DNA of 64,000 nucleotides from Myxococcus stipitatus (lineage in GTDB: Bacteria > Myxococcota > Myxococcia > Myxococcales > Myxococcaceae). Under the pieces are notes generated by a model, which worked only from the letters and a program-made list of their open reading frames with translations, was not told the origin of the DNA and did no database searches. The stretch spans positions 806,001-870,000 of the forward strand of contig NZ_CP102770.1 in NCBI RefSeq assembly GCF_038561935.1, in the 5' to 3' direction. This document shows, piece after piece, positions 34,101 to 43,259 of this stretch (position 1 is its first letter; each line of letters begins with the position of its first letter). The translations under genes and the position numbers were made by a program.

Positions 34101-36101
34101 ATGCCCAGCCCCCTGTCCATCCGTCGCGTCGTCCTCTACAAGCACGGCGTCGGCTACTTCGAGCGCAGGGGAGGCGTCATCGGCAGCAGCCCGCTGCACC
34201 TGGACTTCAAGGCGCGCGACATGAACGACGTGCTCAAGTCGCTCACGGTGCTGGACCTGTCGGGTGGCTCGGTGTCGGCGGTGAGCTACGACTCCACGAA
34301 GCCGCTGGAGCAGCTGCTCGCGGAGGCCACCATCCGGATTCCCGAGGACGGCAGCCTCACGGCGCTGCTGGGGCAGATCAAGGGCGCGCGCGTGAGGGCC
34401 CGCGTGGGCGGTGGCCAGGTGGAGGGCGCCATCATCGGCCTGGAGTCGCTGGCGCTCGCGGCGGGGGAGACCAGCCTGGTGCGGCCCTTCCTGACGCTGC
34501 TGGTGGGCGGCTCGCTGCGCACCTTCGACGTGCTGGACATCTCCGAGCTGGAGTTCCTGGACGAGGCGGTGCGCAAGGATTTGGAGTTCTACCTGTCCAC
34601 GGTGCTGTCCTCGTACAAGAAGGACAGCAAGCGGATGACCATCCTCACCTCGGGCGAGGGGGAGCGGGAGGTCTTCGTCAGCTACGTGCTGGAGTCACCG
34701 GTGTGGAAGACCAGCTACCGCATCCTCCTGGATGAGGGCGAGCCGCCGCTGCTCCAGGGCTGGGCGCTGGTGGACAACACCGGGGACGAGGACTGGGTGG
34801 ACGTGAACCTGTCGCTCGTGGCCGGCCTGCCGGTGTCCTTCGTGCACGACCTCTACAATCCCCGCTACATGCAGCGGCCCGTGGTGGAGGTGCAGACGGA
34901 GGCCGCCGCGGCGCCGGTGATTCCGCAGGAGAGCTACGAGCGCGAAGCGGACATGATGGCCGAAATCGCGGACGAGGTGGAGATGGCCGCGCCGCCGCCG
35001 CCGCCCGCGCCCATGCGCTCGCAGGGGCTGATGCGCAAGGAGCTGGCGAGCGCCAGGGGCGGGGGTGGCCCCCGGCTGCGCGACGCGATGACGCAGAGCA
35101 CGCCGGTGACGACGCTGACGAAGGAGGTGGGCGACCTCTTCGAGTACAGCGTGGACCGCCCGGTGACGGTGCACCGCAACCAGAGCGCGCTGGTGCCCAT
35201 CCTCCACCGGCCCTTCGAGGGGCGCCGCGTGCTGCTCTACAACCGGGCCACGCGCGAGAAGAACCCCATGGCCTGCATCGAGCTGAAGAACACCACGGGC
35301 CTGACGCTCGAGGGCGGGCCGGTGACGGTGACGGAGGACGAGCGCTACGTGGGCGAGGCGATGCTCGACACCATGAAGCCGCAGGACTCGCGCTTCGTCC
35401 CGTTCGCGGTGGAGCTGGGCTGCGTCGTCTCGGTGGAGGACAAGACGGACGACGGGCCGGTGTTCCGCGCGGTGGTGAGCCGGGGGCTGTTGGTGACGGA
35501 GTTCTTCCACGTCCGGCGCACGAAGTACCTGGTGCGCAACAAGTCCCCGCGGGCCCAGGTCCTCTACGTGGAGCATCCGCGCATGGGCTGGGAGCTGGAC
35601 AAGGACATGCCCGCGCCGGCGGAGACGACGGATGGCTTCTGGCGCTTCAAGCGCGAGCTGGCGGCGGGCGCGCAGGAGGAGCTGGTGGTGGCCGAGCGCA
35701 CGCGCGGTCAGCGCCAGTACGCCATCAGCAACCTGGGCTCGGACGAGGTGGCCTTCTTCCTGTCGCAGCGCTACGTGGACAAGGCCATGGGGGACGCGCT
35801 GCGCGAGGTGATGGCCCTGCGCGAGAAGGTGGCCGCGCTCACCCGCGACGAGCAGCAGCTCCACTCCGAGCGGGCGCAGCTCTTCAAGGACCAGGAGCGC
35901 ATCCGCTCCAACATCGAGTCCCTCAAGAGCGGCGCCTCGCAGCGTGAGCTGGTCGAGCGCTTCGTCACCAAGCTCAACGAGCAGGAGGACCGGCTGGAGA
36001 CCATCACCCGCGAGCTGGAGCGGATGGCGAAGGAGCGGCAGTCGGCCACGGAGGAGCTCAACCGCCGCGTCCAGTCGCTCAGCGCGGTGACGGACCTCTA
36101 G
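34101..36101 (+). CDS. DUF4139 domain protein
   Basis: Protein of 666 aa. The N-terminus (VVLYKHGVGYFERRG) and the middle (VSYVLESPVWKTSYRILLDE, then DWVDVNLSLVAGLPVSF) match DUF4139-type proteins, which build a beta-rich fold; function is unknown. A Pro/Ala/Met loop (about 285-320) separates two halves. The last 110 residues are a strongly predicted coiled coil (EVMALREKVAALTRDEQQLH and onward). No signal peptide, so it is likely cytoplasmic. AGAGG precedes the ATG. Convergent with the amidohydrolase gene with only 7 bp between stops. Confidence 0.85.
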   Translation: MPSPLSIRRVVLYKHGVGYFERRGGVIGSSPLHLDFKARDMNDVLKSLTVLDLSGGSVSAVSYDSTKPLEQLLAEATIRIPEDGSLTALLGQIKGARVRARVGGGQVEGAIIGLESLALAAGETSLVRPFLTLLVGGSLRTFDVLDISELEFLDEAVRKDLEFYLSTVLSSYKKDSKRMTILTSGEGEREVFVSYVLESPVWKTSYRILLDEGEPPLLQGWALVDNTGDEDWVDVNLSLVAGLPVSFVHDLYNPRYMQRPVVEVQTEAAAAPVIPQESYEREADMMAEIADEVEMAAPPPPPAPMRSQGLMRKELASARGGGGPRLRDAMTQSTPVTTLTKEVGDLFEYSVDRPVTVHRNQSALVPILHRPFEGRRVLLYNRATREKNPMACIELKNTTGLTLEGGPVTVTEDERYVGEAMLDTMKPQDSRFVPFAVELGCVVSVEDKTDDGPVFRAVVSRGLLVTEFFHVRRTKYLVRNKSPRAQVLYVEHPRMGWELDKDMPAPAETTDGFWRFKRELAAGAQEELVVAERTRGQRQYAISNLGSDEVAFFLSQRYVDKAMGDALREVMALREKVAALTRDEQQLHSERAQLFKDQERIRSNIESLKSGASQRELVERFVTKLNEQEDRLETITRELERMAKERQSATEELNRRVQSLSAVTDL

Positions 36102-36108
36102 GCGCGCC

Positions 36109-37794
36109 TCACTTCTCCTCGGCGCGGTAGACTTCGTCGCCGCCCACCACCGTCAGGCGCACCTGGGCGCCTGGCAGCTCGGAGGCGGGGGCGTCCACCG
36201 GGTCCACCGACAGCACGACGAAGTCGGCGTCCATGCCCGGCTGGAGCCGGCCGCGCCGCGACTCCGCGAACGAGGCGTAGGCGGCGCCCACGGTGAAGCC
36301 CTCCAGCGCTTCCTGGGCGCTGAGCCGCTGGTCCGCGTACCACCCGTTCGCGGGGGCACCGCTCGCGTCCTGCCGCGTGCGCGCCGCGTACAGGCCGGCC
36401 AGCACGTCCGGGCGCTCCACCGGGAAGTCACTGCCCAGCGCGAGCACCGCGCCGGAGGACTTCAGGCGCTGCCAGGCATACGCGCCCCGGATGCGCTCCG
36501 GGCCCACGCGTGCCTCCGCCCAGGGCATGTCGCTGGTGGCGTGCATGGGCTGCACGCTGGCGACGATGCCGCTCCTGCCCAGCCGGTCGATGTCCTCCAG
36601 CCGCATCACCTGCGCGTGCTCCACGCGGTGGCGCCCGTCCTTGGAGCCGGTGACCTCCGCCGCGCGCAGCAGCGTGTCCAGCACCAGCGTGTTGGCGCGG
36701 TCTCCAATCGCATGCGTGCACACCTGGAAGCCCGCGGCCATGAAGGCCGTCACGCGCCGCTCGTACTCGTCGGGCGGCATCATCAAGAGGCCGCGGTGGC
36801 CGTGCTCGTCGGTGTAGTCCTGGTGCAGCGCCGCGCCCCGGCTGCCCAGCGCGCCGTCCAGGACGAGCTTCACCGCGCGCAGCGTGAGGCGGTTGCCTTG
36901 ATAGGGCCCTTCGCGCAGGAAGGTGTCGCGCTCGGCGCTCTGTCCGGCCGCCATGGCGTAGACGCGCAAGGGGAGCTTCCCCTCCTTGTCCCACTTCTGG
37001 AGGAGGCGGAAGGTGCGCAGGTCCATGCCCGCGTCGTGGACGCCGGTGAGCCCCACGCGGGCGACCCGGGCGAGCGCCGCGCTCAGGTGCGTGGCGTGCT
37101 CCGCGTCCGAGAGCGCCGGCACCACGACACCGACCAGGTCCATGGCGTTGTCGAGCAGGATGCCCGTGGCCTCACCACTGGCGTCGCGGAGGATGCGGCC
37201 GCCGGTGGGGTCCTTCGTGTCGCGGGTGATGCCCGCGCGCCGCAGGGCCTCGCTGTTGACCCAGGCCGCGTGCCCGTCGATGCGCGAGAGCATCACCGGT
37301 ACGCCAGGGTGGATGGCATCCAGGTCCTGGCGCGTGGGGAACGCCTTCTCCGGCCAGTCGTTCTGGTCCCACCCCTGACCGATGAGCCACGCCCCCTGGT
37401 ACGAGGTCCCCGGCGCCGAGGCGATGCGCGACAGGGCCTCCTGCTTGCTGGTCGCGCCCACCAGGCTCACCTGCGCCTCCGCCTGTCCCAGCCCCGCCAG
37501 GTGTCCGTGGGCATCCGTCAGGCCCGGCACCACCGTGACTCCGCCCAGGTCCACCACGCGCGCGTCGGGGCCCGCCGCCTGGAGCACCTCCCCGCGGGTG
37601 CCCGTGGCCAGCACCTTGCCGTCGCGCACCGCGAGCGCCTCCACCACCGGCCGCGCCGCGTCCAGCGTGCGGATGCGCTGCGCCACATAGACAGAGGTCC
37701 CCGACGCTCCCGCGCCCGGGGTGTTCCGGGTACAGCCGCCGAGGCCCGAAAAGACAATCACCGCACCCACGAGCCCGCAGAGTCGTCTCAGCAT
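36109..37794 (-). CDS. YtcJ-like amidohydrolase lipoprotein
   Basis: Metal-dependent amidohydrolase of 561 aa attached as a lipoprotein (signal MLRRLCGLVGAVIVFSGLGG followed by Cys). The metal-binding HxH is in LTDAHGHLAGLG, followed by WLIGQGWDQNDWP, typical of the YtcJ group. Later ligands are in VCTHAIGDRAN and HRVEHAQVM, and the catalytic Asp in LALGSDFPVE. YtcJ-like enzymes hydrolyse N-formyl or cyclic amide bonds; the substrate is unknown. ATG 37794 is chosen because the signal peptide starts there. The lipid anchor is notable, since most relatives are cytoplasmic. Confidence 0.9.
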   Translation of the reverse strand: MLRRLCGLVGAVIVFSGLGGCTRNTPGAGASGTSVYVAQRIRTLDAARPVVEALAVRDGKVLATGTRGEVLQAAGPDARVVDLGGVTVVPGLTDAHGHLAGLGQAEAQVSLVGATSKQEALSRIASAPGTSYQGAWLIGQGWDQNDWPEKAFPTRQDLDAIHPGVPVMLSRIDGHAAWVNSEALRRAGITRDTKDPTGGRILRDASGEATGILLDNAMDLVGVVVPALSDAEHATHLSAALARVARVGLTGVHDAGMDLRTFRLLQKWDKEGKLPLRVYAMAAGQSAERDTFLREGPYQGNRLTLRAVKLVLDGALGSRGAALHQDYTDEHGHRGLLMMPPDEYERRVTAFMAAGFQVCTHAIGDRANTLVLDTLLRAAEVTGSKDGRHRVEHAQVMRLEDIDRLGRSGIVASVQPMHATSDMPWAEARVGPERIRGAYAWQRLKSSGAVLALGSDFPVERPDVLAGLYAARTRQDASGAPANGWYADQRLSAQEALEGFTVGAAYASFAESRRGRLQPGMDADFVVLSVDPVDAPASELPGAQVRLTVVGGDEVYRAEEK

Positions 37795-37946
37795 GGTTTC
37801 GCGCACCTGTCTGGTTGGCTGTCCCGGACCTGGGACGAGCGCGCGACACTCTGGCGCACCCGGCGCGCCCGGGCCAGCGTCCGCCGTCCAACGCGCCGGG
37901 CCGTGAGGGCCTCACCCGCGCTGGGCAGGCGCGTAACGTGCCGGGC

Positions 37947-38855
37947 ATGGACTCCCCGCCGCTCACCCGTCTGTCCATTCCGCTGGACTCGCTGCGCATG
38001 CAGGCGCTGGAGGCGGGGCCCGCCGATGGGCCGCTCGTGCTGCTGCTGCACGGCTTCCCGGAGCTGTCGGAGAGCTGGCGGGACGTGCTGCCGCTCCTGG
38101 GCGAGGAGGGCTACCACGCGGTGGCGCCGGACCTGCGCGGCTACGGCGGCACGGACCGGCCCGCGCGAGGCTATGACCTGGACACGCTGGCGGAGGACAT
38201 CGAGCAGCTCGCCCACCACCTCCAGCCCGGGCACCCGGTGCACCTGGTGGGGCACGACTGGGGCGGCGCCATCGCCTACCACCTGGCGGCGCTGCGGCCG
38301 GAGGTGGTGGACACGCTGACGGTGGTGAACTGCCCCCATCCCTCCGTCATGCTCCGCCGCATCTGGAAGCCCGCCCAGCTCCGGCGCTCCTGGTACATGT
38401 TCTTCTTCCAGCTCCCCTGGCTGCCCGAGCGCCTCTTGTCCGCGCATGGCGGTCAGCGCGTGCCCTGGCTCATCCGACGCGGGATGGCGCCGGGCACCCA
38501 GGTGAGCGACGAGCGCTTGTCTCCCTATGCGGCGAACCTGTCCCATCCCGCCGCCGCGCGCGCCGCGGTGGAGTACTACCGCCAGTCGATGAGGGACCTG
38601 CTCAACCCCGCGCACGCGCGGCGGATGCTCTGGGAGTATCCCCGCATCCGCGCGCCGTTCCGGCTGGTGTGGGCGGAGGAGGACCCCGCGCTGGGCGTGG
38701 AGCTGACGACGGACCTGGAGCCCTGGTTCGAAGAGGCGCCGGACGTCTCATACCTCCCCGGCGTGGGCCACTTCGCTCCCCTGGAAGCACCCGAGCAGGT
38801 GGCGACGCGCATCGTGGAGCACGTGAAGTCCCGCCGGAGGCGGGCCGTACACTGA
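37947..38855 (+). CDS. alpha/beta hydrolase, epoxide hydrolase-like
   Basis: Hydrolase of 302 aa. HGFPELSESW is the oxyanion motif, the nucleophile is Asp in GHDWGGAIAYH (Asp rather than Ser, as in epoxide hydrolases and haloalkane dehalogenases), and the catalytic His is in GVGHFAPLEAP. A helical cap (about 140-210) contains MFFFQLPWLPE, another epoxide-hydrolase-type feature. ATG 37947 is chosen to match family length; the frame is open upstream. Convergent or independent of the neighbours; no signal peptide. Confidence 0.9.
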   Translation: MDSPPLTRLSIPLDSLRMQALEAGPADGPLVLLLHGFPELSESWRDVLPLLGEEGYHAVAPDLRGYGGTDRPARGYDLDTLAEDIEQLAHHLQPGHPVHLVGHDWGGAIAYHLAALRPEVVDTLTVVNCPHPSVMLRRIWKPAQLRRSWYMFFFQLPWLPERLLSAHGGQRVPWLIRRGMAPGTQVSDERLSPYAANLSHPAAARAAVEYYRQSMRDLLNPAHARRMLWEYPRIRAPFRLVWAEEDPALGVELTTDLEPWFEEAPDVSYLPGVGHFAPLEAPEQVATRIVEHVKSRRRRAVH

Positions 38856-38974
38856 GCGCGGGTGGCGGCGGCGCGGATGTTTGCGTGAGGCAACCTTTCC
38901 GGGTGGGGACTTGGCGCCGGGCCGGGGGTGAGGGATGGTCGCGTGTCCCTCATTCCCCCTTTGGAGTCATGAGC

Positions 38975-39499
38975 ATGAACCCGTCCCAGTCCCGGCTTGG
39001 GGCTCTGTCGATGCTGGTGGTCGCCGCCGCCTGTGTGGTCTCCGTCGCTGGTTGTGCAGCCAGCCGCAAGGAGGCCTTCCTCTTGGAGAAGTCGCGTGAC
39101 CACGTCTACCGCAAGCCCGTGGCGGAGGTGTGGCCGCAGGCGCTGGCCCTCCTCACCGAGAAGGGCTACTCGGTTCGTCAGGGCAAGGAGGGCTTCGAGG
39201 CCGCCACCGAGTGGTTGATGCACGGTGCCCCCTCGTCGCTGGGCACGACCCAGGTGCGCTACATGGTTCGGGGCATCGAGAAGGGCCCCGGTCAGTGCGT
39301 CATCGAGTTCCACAAGCACATCGCTTCCGAGACCCGCGGCGCGAGCAGCCAGGGGCGCCCTCCGGAGCTGACCGATGCGCCGTCGCGCGGCAACGCCACC
39401 AACTTCAACCGCGACCCGGAGCTGGAGTGGGAGCTGCTCCAGCGCGTGGACGCCGAGTCCGCCACCGCGCTGCGCGCCGAGGCCGACAAGATTCAGTAG
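38975..39499 (+). CDS. small lipoprotein of unknown function
   Basis: Lipoprotein of 174 aa: signal MNPSQSRLGALSMLVVAAAC continuing to the lipobox VAGC. The mature domain has a compact alpha/beta look (VYRKPVAEVWPQALALLTEK then GYSVRQGKEGFEAATEW), like small envelope proteins that bind a partner. No enzyme motif is visible. GGAG lies 8 nt before ATG 38975; an ATG two codons earlier is possible. Convergent with rnz. Confidence 0.78.
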   Translation: MNPSQSRLGALSMLVVAAACVVSVAGCAASRKEAFLLEKSRDHVYRKPVAEVWPQALALLTEKGYSVRQGKEGFEAATEWLMHGAPSSLGTTQVRYMVRGIEKGPGQCVIEFHKHIASETRGASSQGRPPELTDAPSRGNATNFNRDPELEWELLQRVDAESATALRAEADKIQ

Positions 39500-39532
39500 C
39501 ACCCGCTTCCCGGGGCCGCCGCGCGCGAGGCC

Positions 39533-40456
39533 TCAGTCGCGCAGCGGCAGCTCCAGGGTGAAGCCGTCGTAGGCCACTTCCAGGGGGCCCTTGTACTCCT
39601 CGCGCGCCTGCGCGAGCAGCTTCGCGGGCTCCGTGTCGTGGCGGCTGGACAGGTGGGTGAGCACCAGCCTGTGCACGCCCGCTTCGCGTGCCACCCGCCC
39701 CGCCTCGCGCGCCGTCGAGTGATGGGTCTCCAGCGCGCGCGCCTGCTCGTCGTCGGAGAAGGTGGACTCGTGGACCAGCAGGTCCGCGTCCTTCGCCGCG
39801 CGCACCACGGCCGCGCACGGCCGCGTGTCCCCGGAGATGACCAGCTTGCGGCCGGAGCGCGCCGGGCCCAGCACGTCCTCCGGCTTCACCGTCCGCCCGT
39901 CCTCGAGCGTGACGGCCTCGCCCTTCTGGAGCTTGCCGAAGCTGGGGCCCGGGGGCACGCCCAGCTCCTTCGCCTTCTCCAGGTGGAAGCGGCCCGGACG
40001 CCCGTCCTCCACCAGCGCGTAGGCCAGCGCGTTGATGCGGTGGTCCACGCCCACCACCTGCACCGAGTAGCCGTTGCGCGGGATGACGTCGCCGTCCTTC
40101 ACCTCGTGGATTTCGATGGGGAAGGACATGGACTCCAGGCCCAGGTGCACGGCCTGGTGCAGGAGCCGCCGCGCGGGAGGCGGGCCATACAGGTGGATGG
40201 CGTGCTCGCGGCCCATCATTCCCAGCGTGCGCAGGAAGCCGATGATTCCCAGGTAGTGGTCGGCGTGGAAGTGGGTGAAGAAGACGGCATCCACGGTGAA
40301 GCCGGTGCCGAAGCGCACCATCTGCCGCTGGCTGCCCTCGCCGCAGTCGAAGAGCAGCAGGTCCGTGTCCACCTTGACCGCCAGTCCGGACAGGTTGCGG
40401 TGCAGGGTGGGCTGGGCGGCGGAGGTGCCGAGGAAGGTGAGCCTGAGGAGAGACAT
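39533..40456 (-). CDS. rnz: ribonuclease Z
   Basis: Metallo-beta-lactamase-fold endonuclease of 307 aa that matures tRNA 3' ends. The start LLRLTFLGTSAAQPT and DCGEGSQRQM are typical of bacterial RNase Z, and the zinc motif HFHADH is in FFTHFHADHYLGIIGFL. Further ligands are in VVGVDHRINALAYAL and KLVISGDTRPC, and the C-terminal THLSSRH. Length matches the short RNase Z form. ATG 40456 is chosen; a GTG five codons upstream is in frame. Divergent from the DUF2293 gene across 116 bp. Confidence 0.94.
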   Translation of the reverse strand: MSLLRLTFLGTSAAQPTLHRNLSGLAVKVDTDLLLFDCGEGSQRQMVRFGTGFTVDAVFFTHFHADHYLGIIGFLRTLGMMGREHAIHLYGPPPARRLLHQAVHLGLESMSFPIEIHEVKDGDVIPRNGYSVQVVGVDHRINALAYALVEDGRPGRFHLEKAKELGVPPGPSFGKLQKGEAVTLEDGRTVKPEDVLGPARSGRKLVISGDTRPCAAVVRAAKDADLLVHESTFSDDEQARALETHHSTAREAGRVAREAGVHRLVLTHLSSRHDTEPAKLLAQAREEYKGPLEVAYDGFTLELPLRD

Positions 40457-40572
40457 GCCGGCACTTCCCACGCGAAGAGGGGCGGCCGCGCTTGGGGGGC
40501 GCGGCGCGATGCGCCATTTAGCAGGGTTTGGACCCGCCCGTGCTATGTGGGGCCGCCCTCCCGGACACCGCC

Positions 40573-41271
40573 ATGCCTGAATCCCTGACGTTCGCCCCCA
40601 CCTCGGACCCCAAGCGCGTGCGCGCCCCGGACGGCCGCGTGCTCAGCGTGCCGGAGGGCTGGGCCTTGCTGCCTCCCGGTGACGCCGGCCTGACCCGGCG
40701 GGTGAAGGCGGCGGGCCCCACCTGGACGGTGGTGGAGAAGGTGGGCCGCAAGCTCTTCTCCCGGGGGGTCTGGGCCCCGGAGCAGCACATCCTCCAGGCC
40801 CGCGCGGCGCTGGAGTCCGAGCGCGCCACGCCCGCGTACGCGAAGAAGCTGGCCGCCGGCCGCGAGCGCCGCGCTCGCGAGCAGGAGGAGTACGAGGTGG
40901 AGTTCGCCAACAGCGTGCTGCGCTTCCTGGCGTTCTCACCCGCGTGGTTGCCTCACGCGAAGAAGCTGGCCGTGCTGGTCTCCGCCCACGCCACCCCGGT
41001 GGGCAGCGGCACCGTCGCGCGCACCGAGCGCATCCCCGTGGAGCGCCGCGCCGAGGCCGCCGTCATCGCGTGGATGCGCCACCAGACGACGGGCTACGAC
41101 GACCTGAAGATTGCCCGGGTGAAGGGCGCCCGGCGCGAGGTGCGCCGCGAGCTGGCGGAAATCTCCCGCGCCGTGCTGGACCTGCACCGCCGCGATGTCC
41201 CGCATGGGCCCTCCGCGTGTCCGCTGTGCACCGCATTGGCGCGTGTGGGCGGCGGTGCGCGCGAGGCCTGA
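40573..41271 (+). CDS. DUF2293 domain protein
   Basis: Basic soluble protein of 232 aa. The C-terminal third matches DUF2293: RRAEAAVIAWMRHQTTGYDD then ARVKGARREVRRELAEISRA. The N-terminal half begins with a short beta-rich segment and a Glu/Arg-rich helix. Function is unknown; the charge pattern would suit nucleic-acid binding (inference). ATG 40573 gives a start just before conserved sequence. Two Cys near the end (ACPLCTAL) could bind metal. Confidence 0.82.
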   Translation: MPESLTFAPTSDPKRVRAPDGRVLSVPEGWALLPPGDAGLTRRVKAAGPTWTVVEKVGRKLFSRGVWAPEQHILQARAALESERATPAYAKKLAAGRERRAREQEEYEVEFANSVLRFLAFSPAWLPHAKKLAVLVSAHATPVGSGTVARTERIPVERRAEAAVIAWMRHQTTGYDDLKIARVKGARREVRRELAEISRAVLDLHRRDVPHGPSACPLCTALARVGGGAREA

Positions 41272-41305
41272 GATTCACCGCTGAACGCCTCCGGGGCCTG
41301 GGTTT

Positions 41306-41355
41306 CTGACCAGCGGGTCAGTCATATTGCCTATTAATGACCCGTGGGTTAGTAA
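41306..41355. promoter_or_regulatory. twin operators upstream of the TetR/RND operon
   Basis: CTGACC-N4-GGTCAG at 41306-41321 is a perfect inverted repeat. A related imperfect one, TGACCCGTGGGTTA, lies at 41338-41351, about 31 bp away centre to centre. Between them is the AT-rich TATTAAT, a plausible -10 element, just upstream of the TetR start at 41365. This is a typical autoregulated promoter. Confidence 0.72.
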
Positions 41356-41364
41356 CCGGCTTCC

Positions 41365-42135
41365 ATGCCAAGACCCGCGGACCCTCATGCCAGGGAAACG
41401 CTGCTGACCGCGGCCCGGGCGGAGTTCGCCCGCAAGGGATTGCGCGGTGCGCGCATCGAGGACATCACCGCCGCGTGTGGTCTGTCCAAGGGCGCCTTCT
41501 ATCTGCACTTCGACTCGAAGGAGGCGCTGTTCGGCGAGGTGCTGGCCGCGTTCGAGGAGCGGCTGGGCGAGGTGAACACGCGGCGCATGCGGTCCACGGA
41601 GGCGTTCTTCCGGGAGCAGGGCACCGTCCAGCCCGATGAGCGGCTTCAGCGCAGCGAGCGCTATCAGCGCTTCTGTGAGCTGGAGCGCACCTTCGACGTG
41701 GAGGCGCTGGAGTTGATGTGGTCCTACCGCGACGTCGTCGCGGTGCTCGTCAGCGGCAGCCAGGGCACGCCCTACGAGTCGCTGCTGTGGCAGATGACGG
41801 ATGCGCAGGTGGAGCGGCTGGCCAGCGACTTCCAGCGCTTGCAGGTGGCGGGCGCGGTGGACCCGAAGATGGACCCGAGGCTGCTCGCGTCCGTCATCGT
41901 GGGGGCCTACCTGCTGCTGTCACAGCGCATGGTCTACCACACGGAAAAGCCAGACCTGTCCGCGTGGGCGCTCACGCTCCACCGCGTGTTCGAGGGCGGC
42001 ACGATGCCGCGTCTGGAATCCCCGGCCCCTCCTTCCAAGGCTTCGCGACCCAAGACGTCTCCCTCCAAGACCTCCCGTCGCGGGCAGCAGCGTGCCCGCG
42101 CGAAGACTCACCACACCCCGAGGAAACGCCAGTGA
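41365..42135 (+). CDS. TetR family regulator of the RND efflux operon
   Basis: Repressor of 256 aa. The helix-turn-helix is in RIEDITAACGLSKGAFYLHF followed by DSKEALF (about 30-58); the C-terminal domain has a TetR ligand-pocket style helical bundle. The last 35 residues are an unusual Lys/Arg/Ser/Pro tail (SKASRPKTSPSKTSRRGQQR and onward) with a histone-H1-like look. The stop overlaps the start of the adaptor gene (GTGA), so it is cotranscribed with the pump it probably controls. Two palindromes lie at its promoter. Confidence 0.93.
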   Translation: MPRPADPHARETLLTAARAEFARKGLRGARIEDITAACGLSKGAFYLHFDSKEALFGEVLAAFEERLGEVNTRRMRSTEAFFREQGTVQPDERLQRSERYQRFCELERTFDVEALELMWSYRDVVAVLVSGSQGTPYESLLWQMTDAQVERLASDFQRLQVAGAVDPKMDPRLLASVIVGAYLLLSQRMVYHTEKPDLSAWALTLHRVFEGGTMPRLESPAPPSKASRPKTSPSKTSRRGQQRARAKTHHTPRKRQ

Positions 42136-43247
42136 ATCCCTATCGGAAACCCTCCGCCCCGCGCTTGCTGGCCGTGGCGGGTGTCGTCACGGCTGTCCTG
42201 TCGTTGCCTGCTTGTGGAAAGGCGGATGCGTCGTCGAAGACGGCCGCGGTCGACGCGAAGGTGGCGGCCGCGCTGCCCTCCGTGACGCTGGTCGCGGCGC
42301 GCGCGGTGCGGGCGGCGCCTCGCGAGGAGGTGACGGGCACGCTGTTTCCCGCGCAGGCGCTCCAGGTGGGCTTCGAGGTGGGGGGCCGGCTGGCGGCGGT
42401 GAGGGTGGGCAAGGGGGCGTCGGTGAAAAAGGGGGACGTGCTGGGGCAGCTCGACGTCGAAATCTCCGACGCGCAGGTGGCGCAGGCGGAGGCCGCCGTG
42501 GCCGCCGCGGAGGCCGCCGCGACGATGGCCTCCGACGTGGCCGCGCGCAACGCGACGCTCCAGAAGGAGGGTGGGGTGAGCGACCTGCAGAACCGCGCCT
42601 CGGCGGCGCAGGCGGCGCAGGCGCAGGCGCAGCTGCTGGCCGCGAAGGCGCAGCTGGCGCAGGCCCGGGCGGCGCGGCGGCGGCATGACCTGAAGGCGCC
42701 CTTCGCGGGCACGCTCATCGACGCGCCGGAGCAGACCGGGGCCACGGTGGGGCCGGGCACGCCGCTCTTCACGCTGGAGCACCTGGACACGCTGGTGCTG
42801 AGGACGACGGTGGCGGAGTCGCTGCGCGGTCGGCTCAAGCCCGGCACGAAGGTGCGCGTGGAGGCCATTGGCGGCGCGGGTGTGTTCACGCAGGACGCGG
42901 TGGTGCGCACGGTGCTGCCGTCCGCGGACCCCGCGACGCGCCGGGTGCCGGTGGAGCTGGCGGTGCCCAACGCGGATGGCCGCTTCGTCGCGCACACGCT
43001 GGCGCGCGCGGTGCTGCCCCTGGGCGAGGACCAGGACGCGCAGGTGGTGCCGGGCACGGCGCTGTCATCGTCCAACGGGGACCATGTCTGGGTGGTGGGC
43101 ACCGGGGGCGAGGCCAGGCGCGTGGAGGTGCGGGTGCTGGAGCGGCGGGAGCGGGAGGTGGTGGTGCTGGCGAGCCCCGCGCTCGAGTCCGTCATCGACT
43201 ACCCCACGCCGAGCCTGTCGCAGGGCTCGCGCGTCACGGTGAAGTGA
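42132..43247 (+). CDS. RND efflux periplasmic adaptor (membrane fusion protein)
   Basis: Periplasmic adaptor lipoprotein of 371 aa. A lipid signal ends SLPACG. The lipoyl/barrel-sandwich parts (GGRLAAVRVGKGASVKKGDV and FAGTLIDAPEQTGATVGPGT) flank an Ala/Gln-rich alpha-hairpin (about 115-185), with a beta-barrel and membrane-proximal domain behind. It links the RND pump to an outer-membrane channel. The start is GTG overlapping the TetR stop (GTGA) with AGGA upstream, and the pump gene follows after 12 bp. No TolC-type gene is present, so the channel must be supplied elsewhere. Confidence 0.94.
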   Translation: MNPYRKPSAPRLLAVAGVVTAVLSLPACGKADASSKTAAVDAKVAAALPSVTLVAARAVRAAPREEVTGTLFPAQALQVGFEVGGRLAAVRVGKGASVKKGDVLGQLDVEISDAQVAQAEAAVAAAEAAATMASDVAARNATLQKEGGVSDLQNRASAAQAAQAQAQLLAAKAQLAQARAARRRHDLKAPFAGTLIDAPEQTGATVGPGTPLFTLEHLDTLVLRTTVAESLRGRLKPGTKVRVEAIGGAGVFTQDAVVRTVLPSADPATRRVPVELAVPNADGRFVAHTLARAVLPLGEDQDAQVVPGTALSSSNGDHVWVVGTGGEARRVEVRVLERREREVVVLASPALESVIDYPTPSLSQGSRVTVK

Positions 43248-43259
43248 GGGGGCGCCGCC

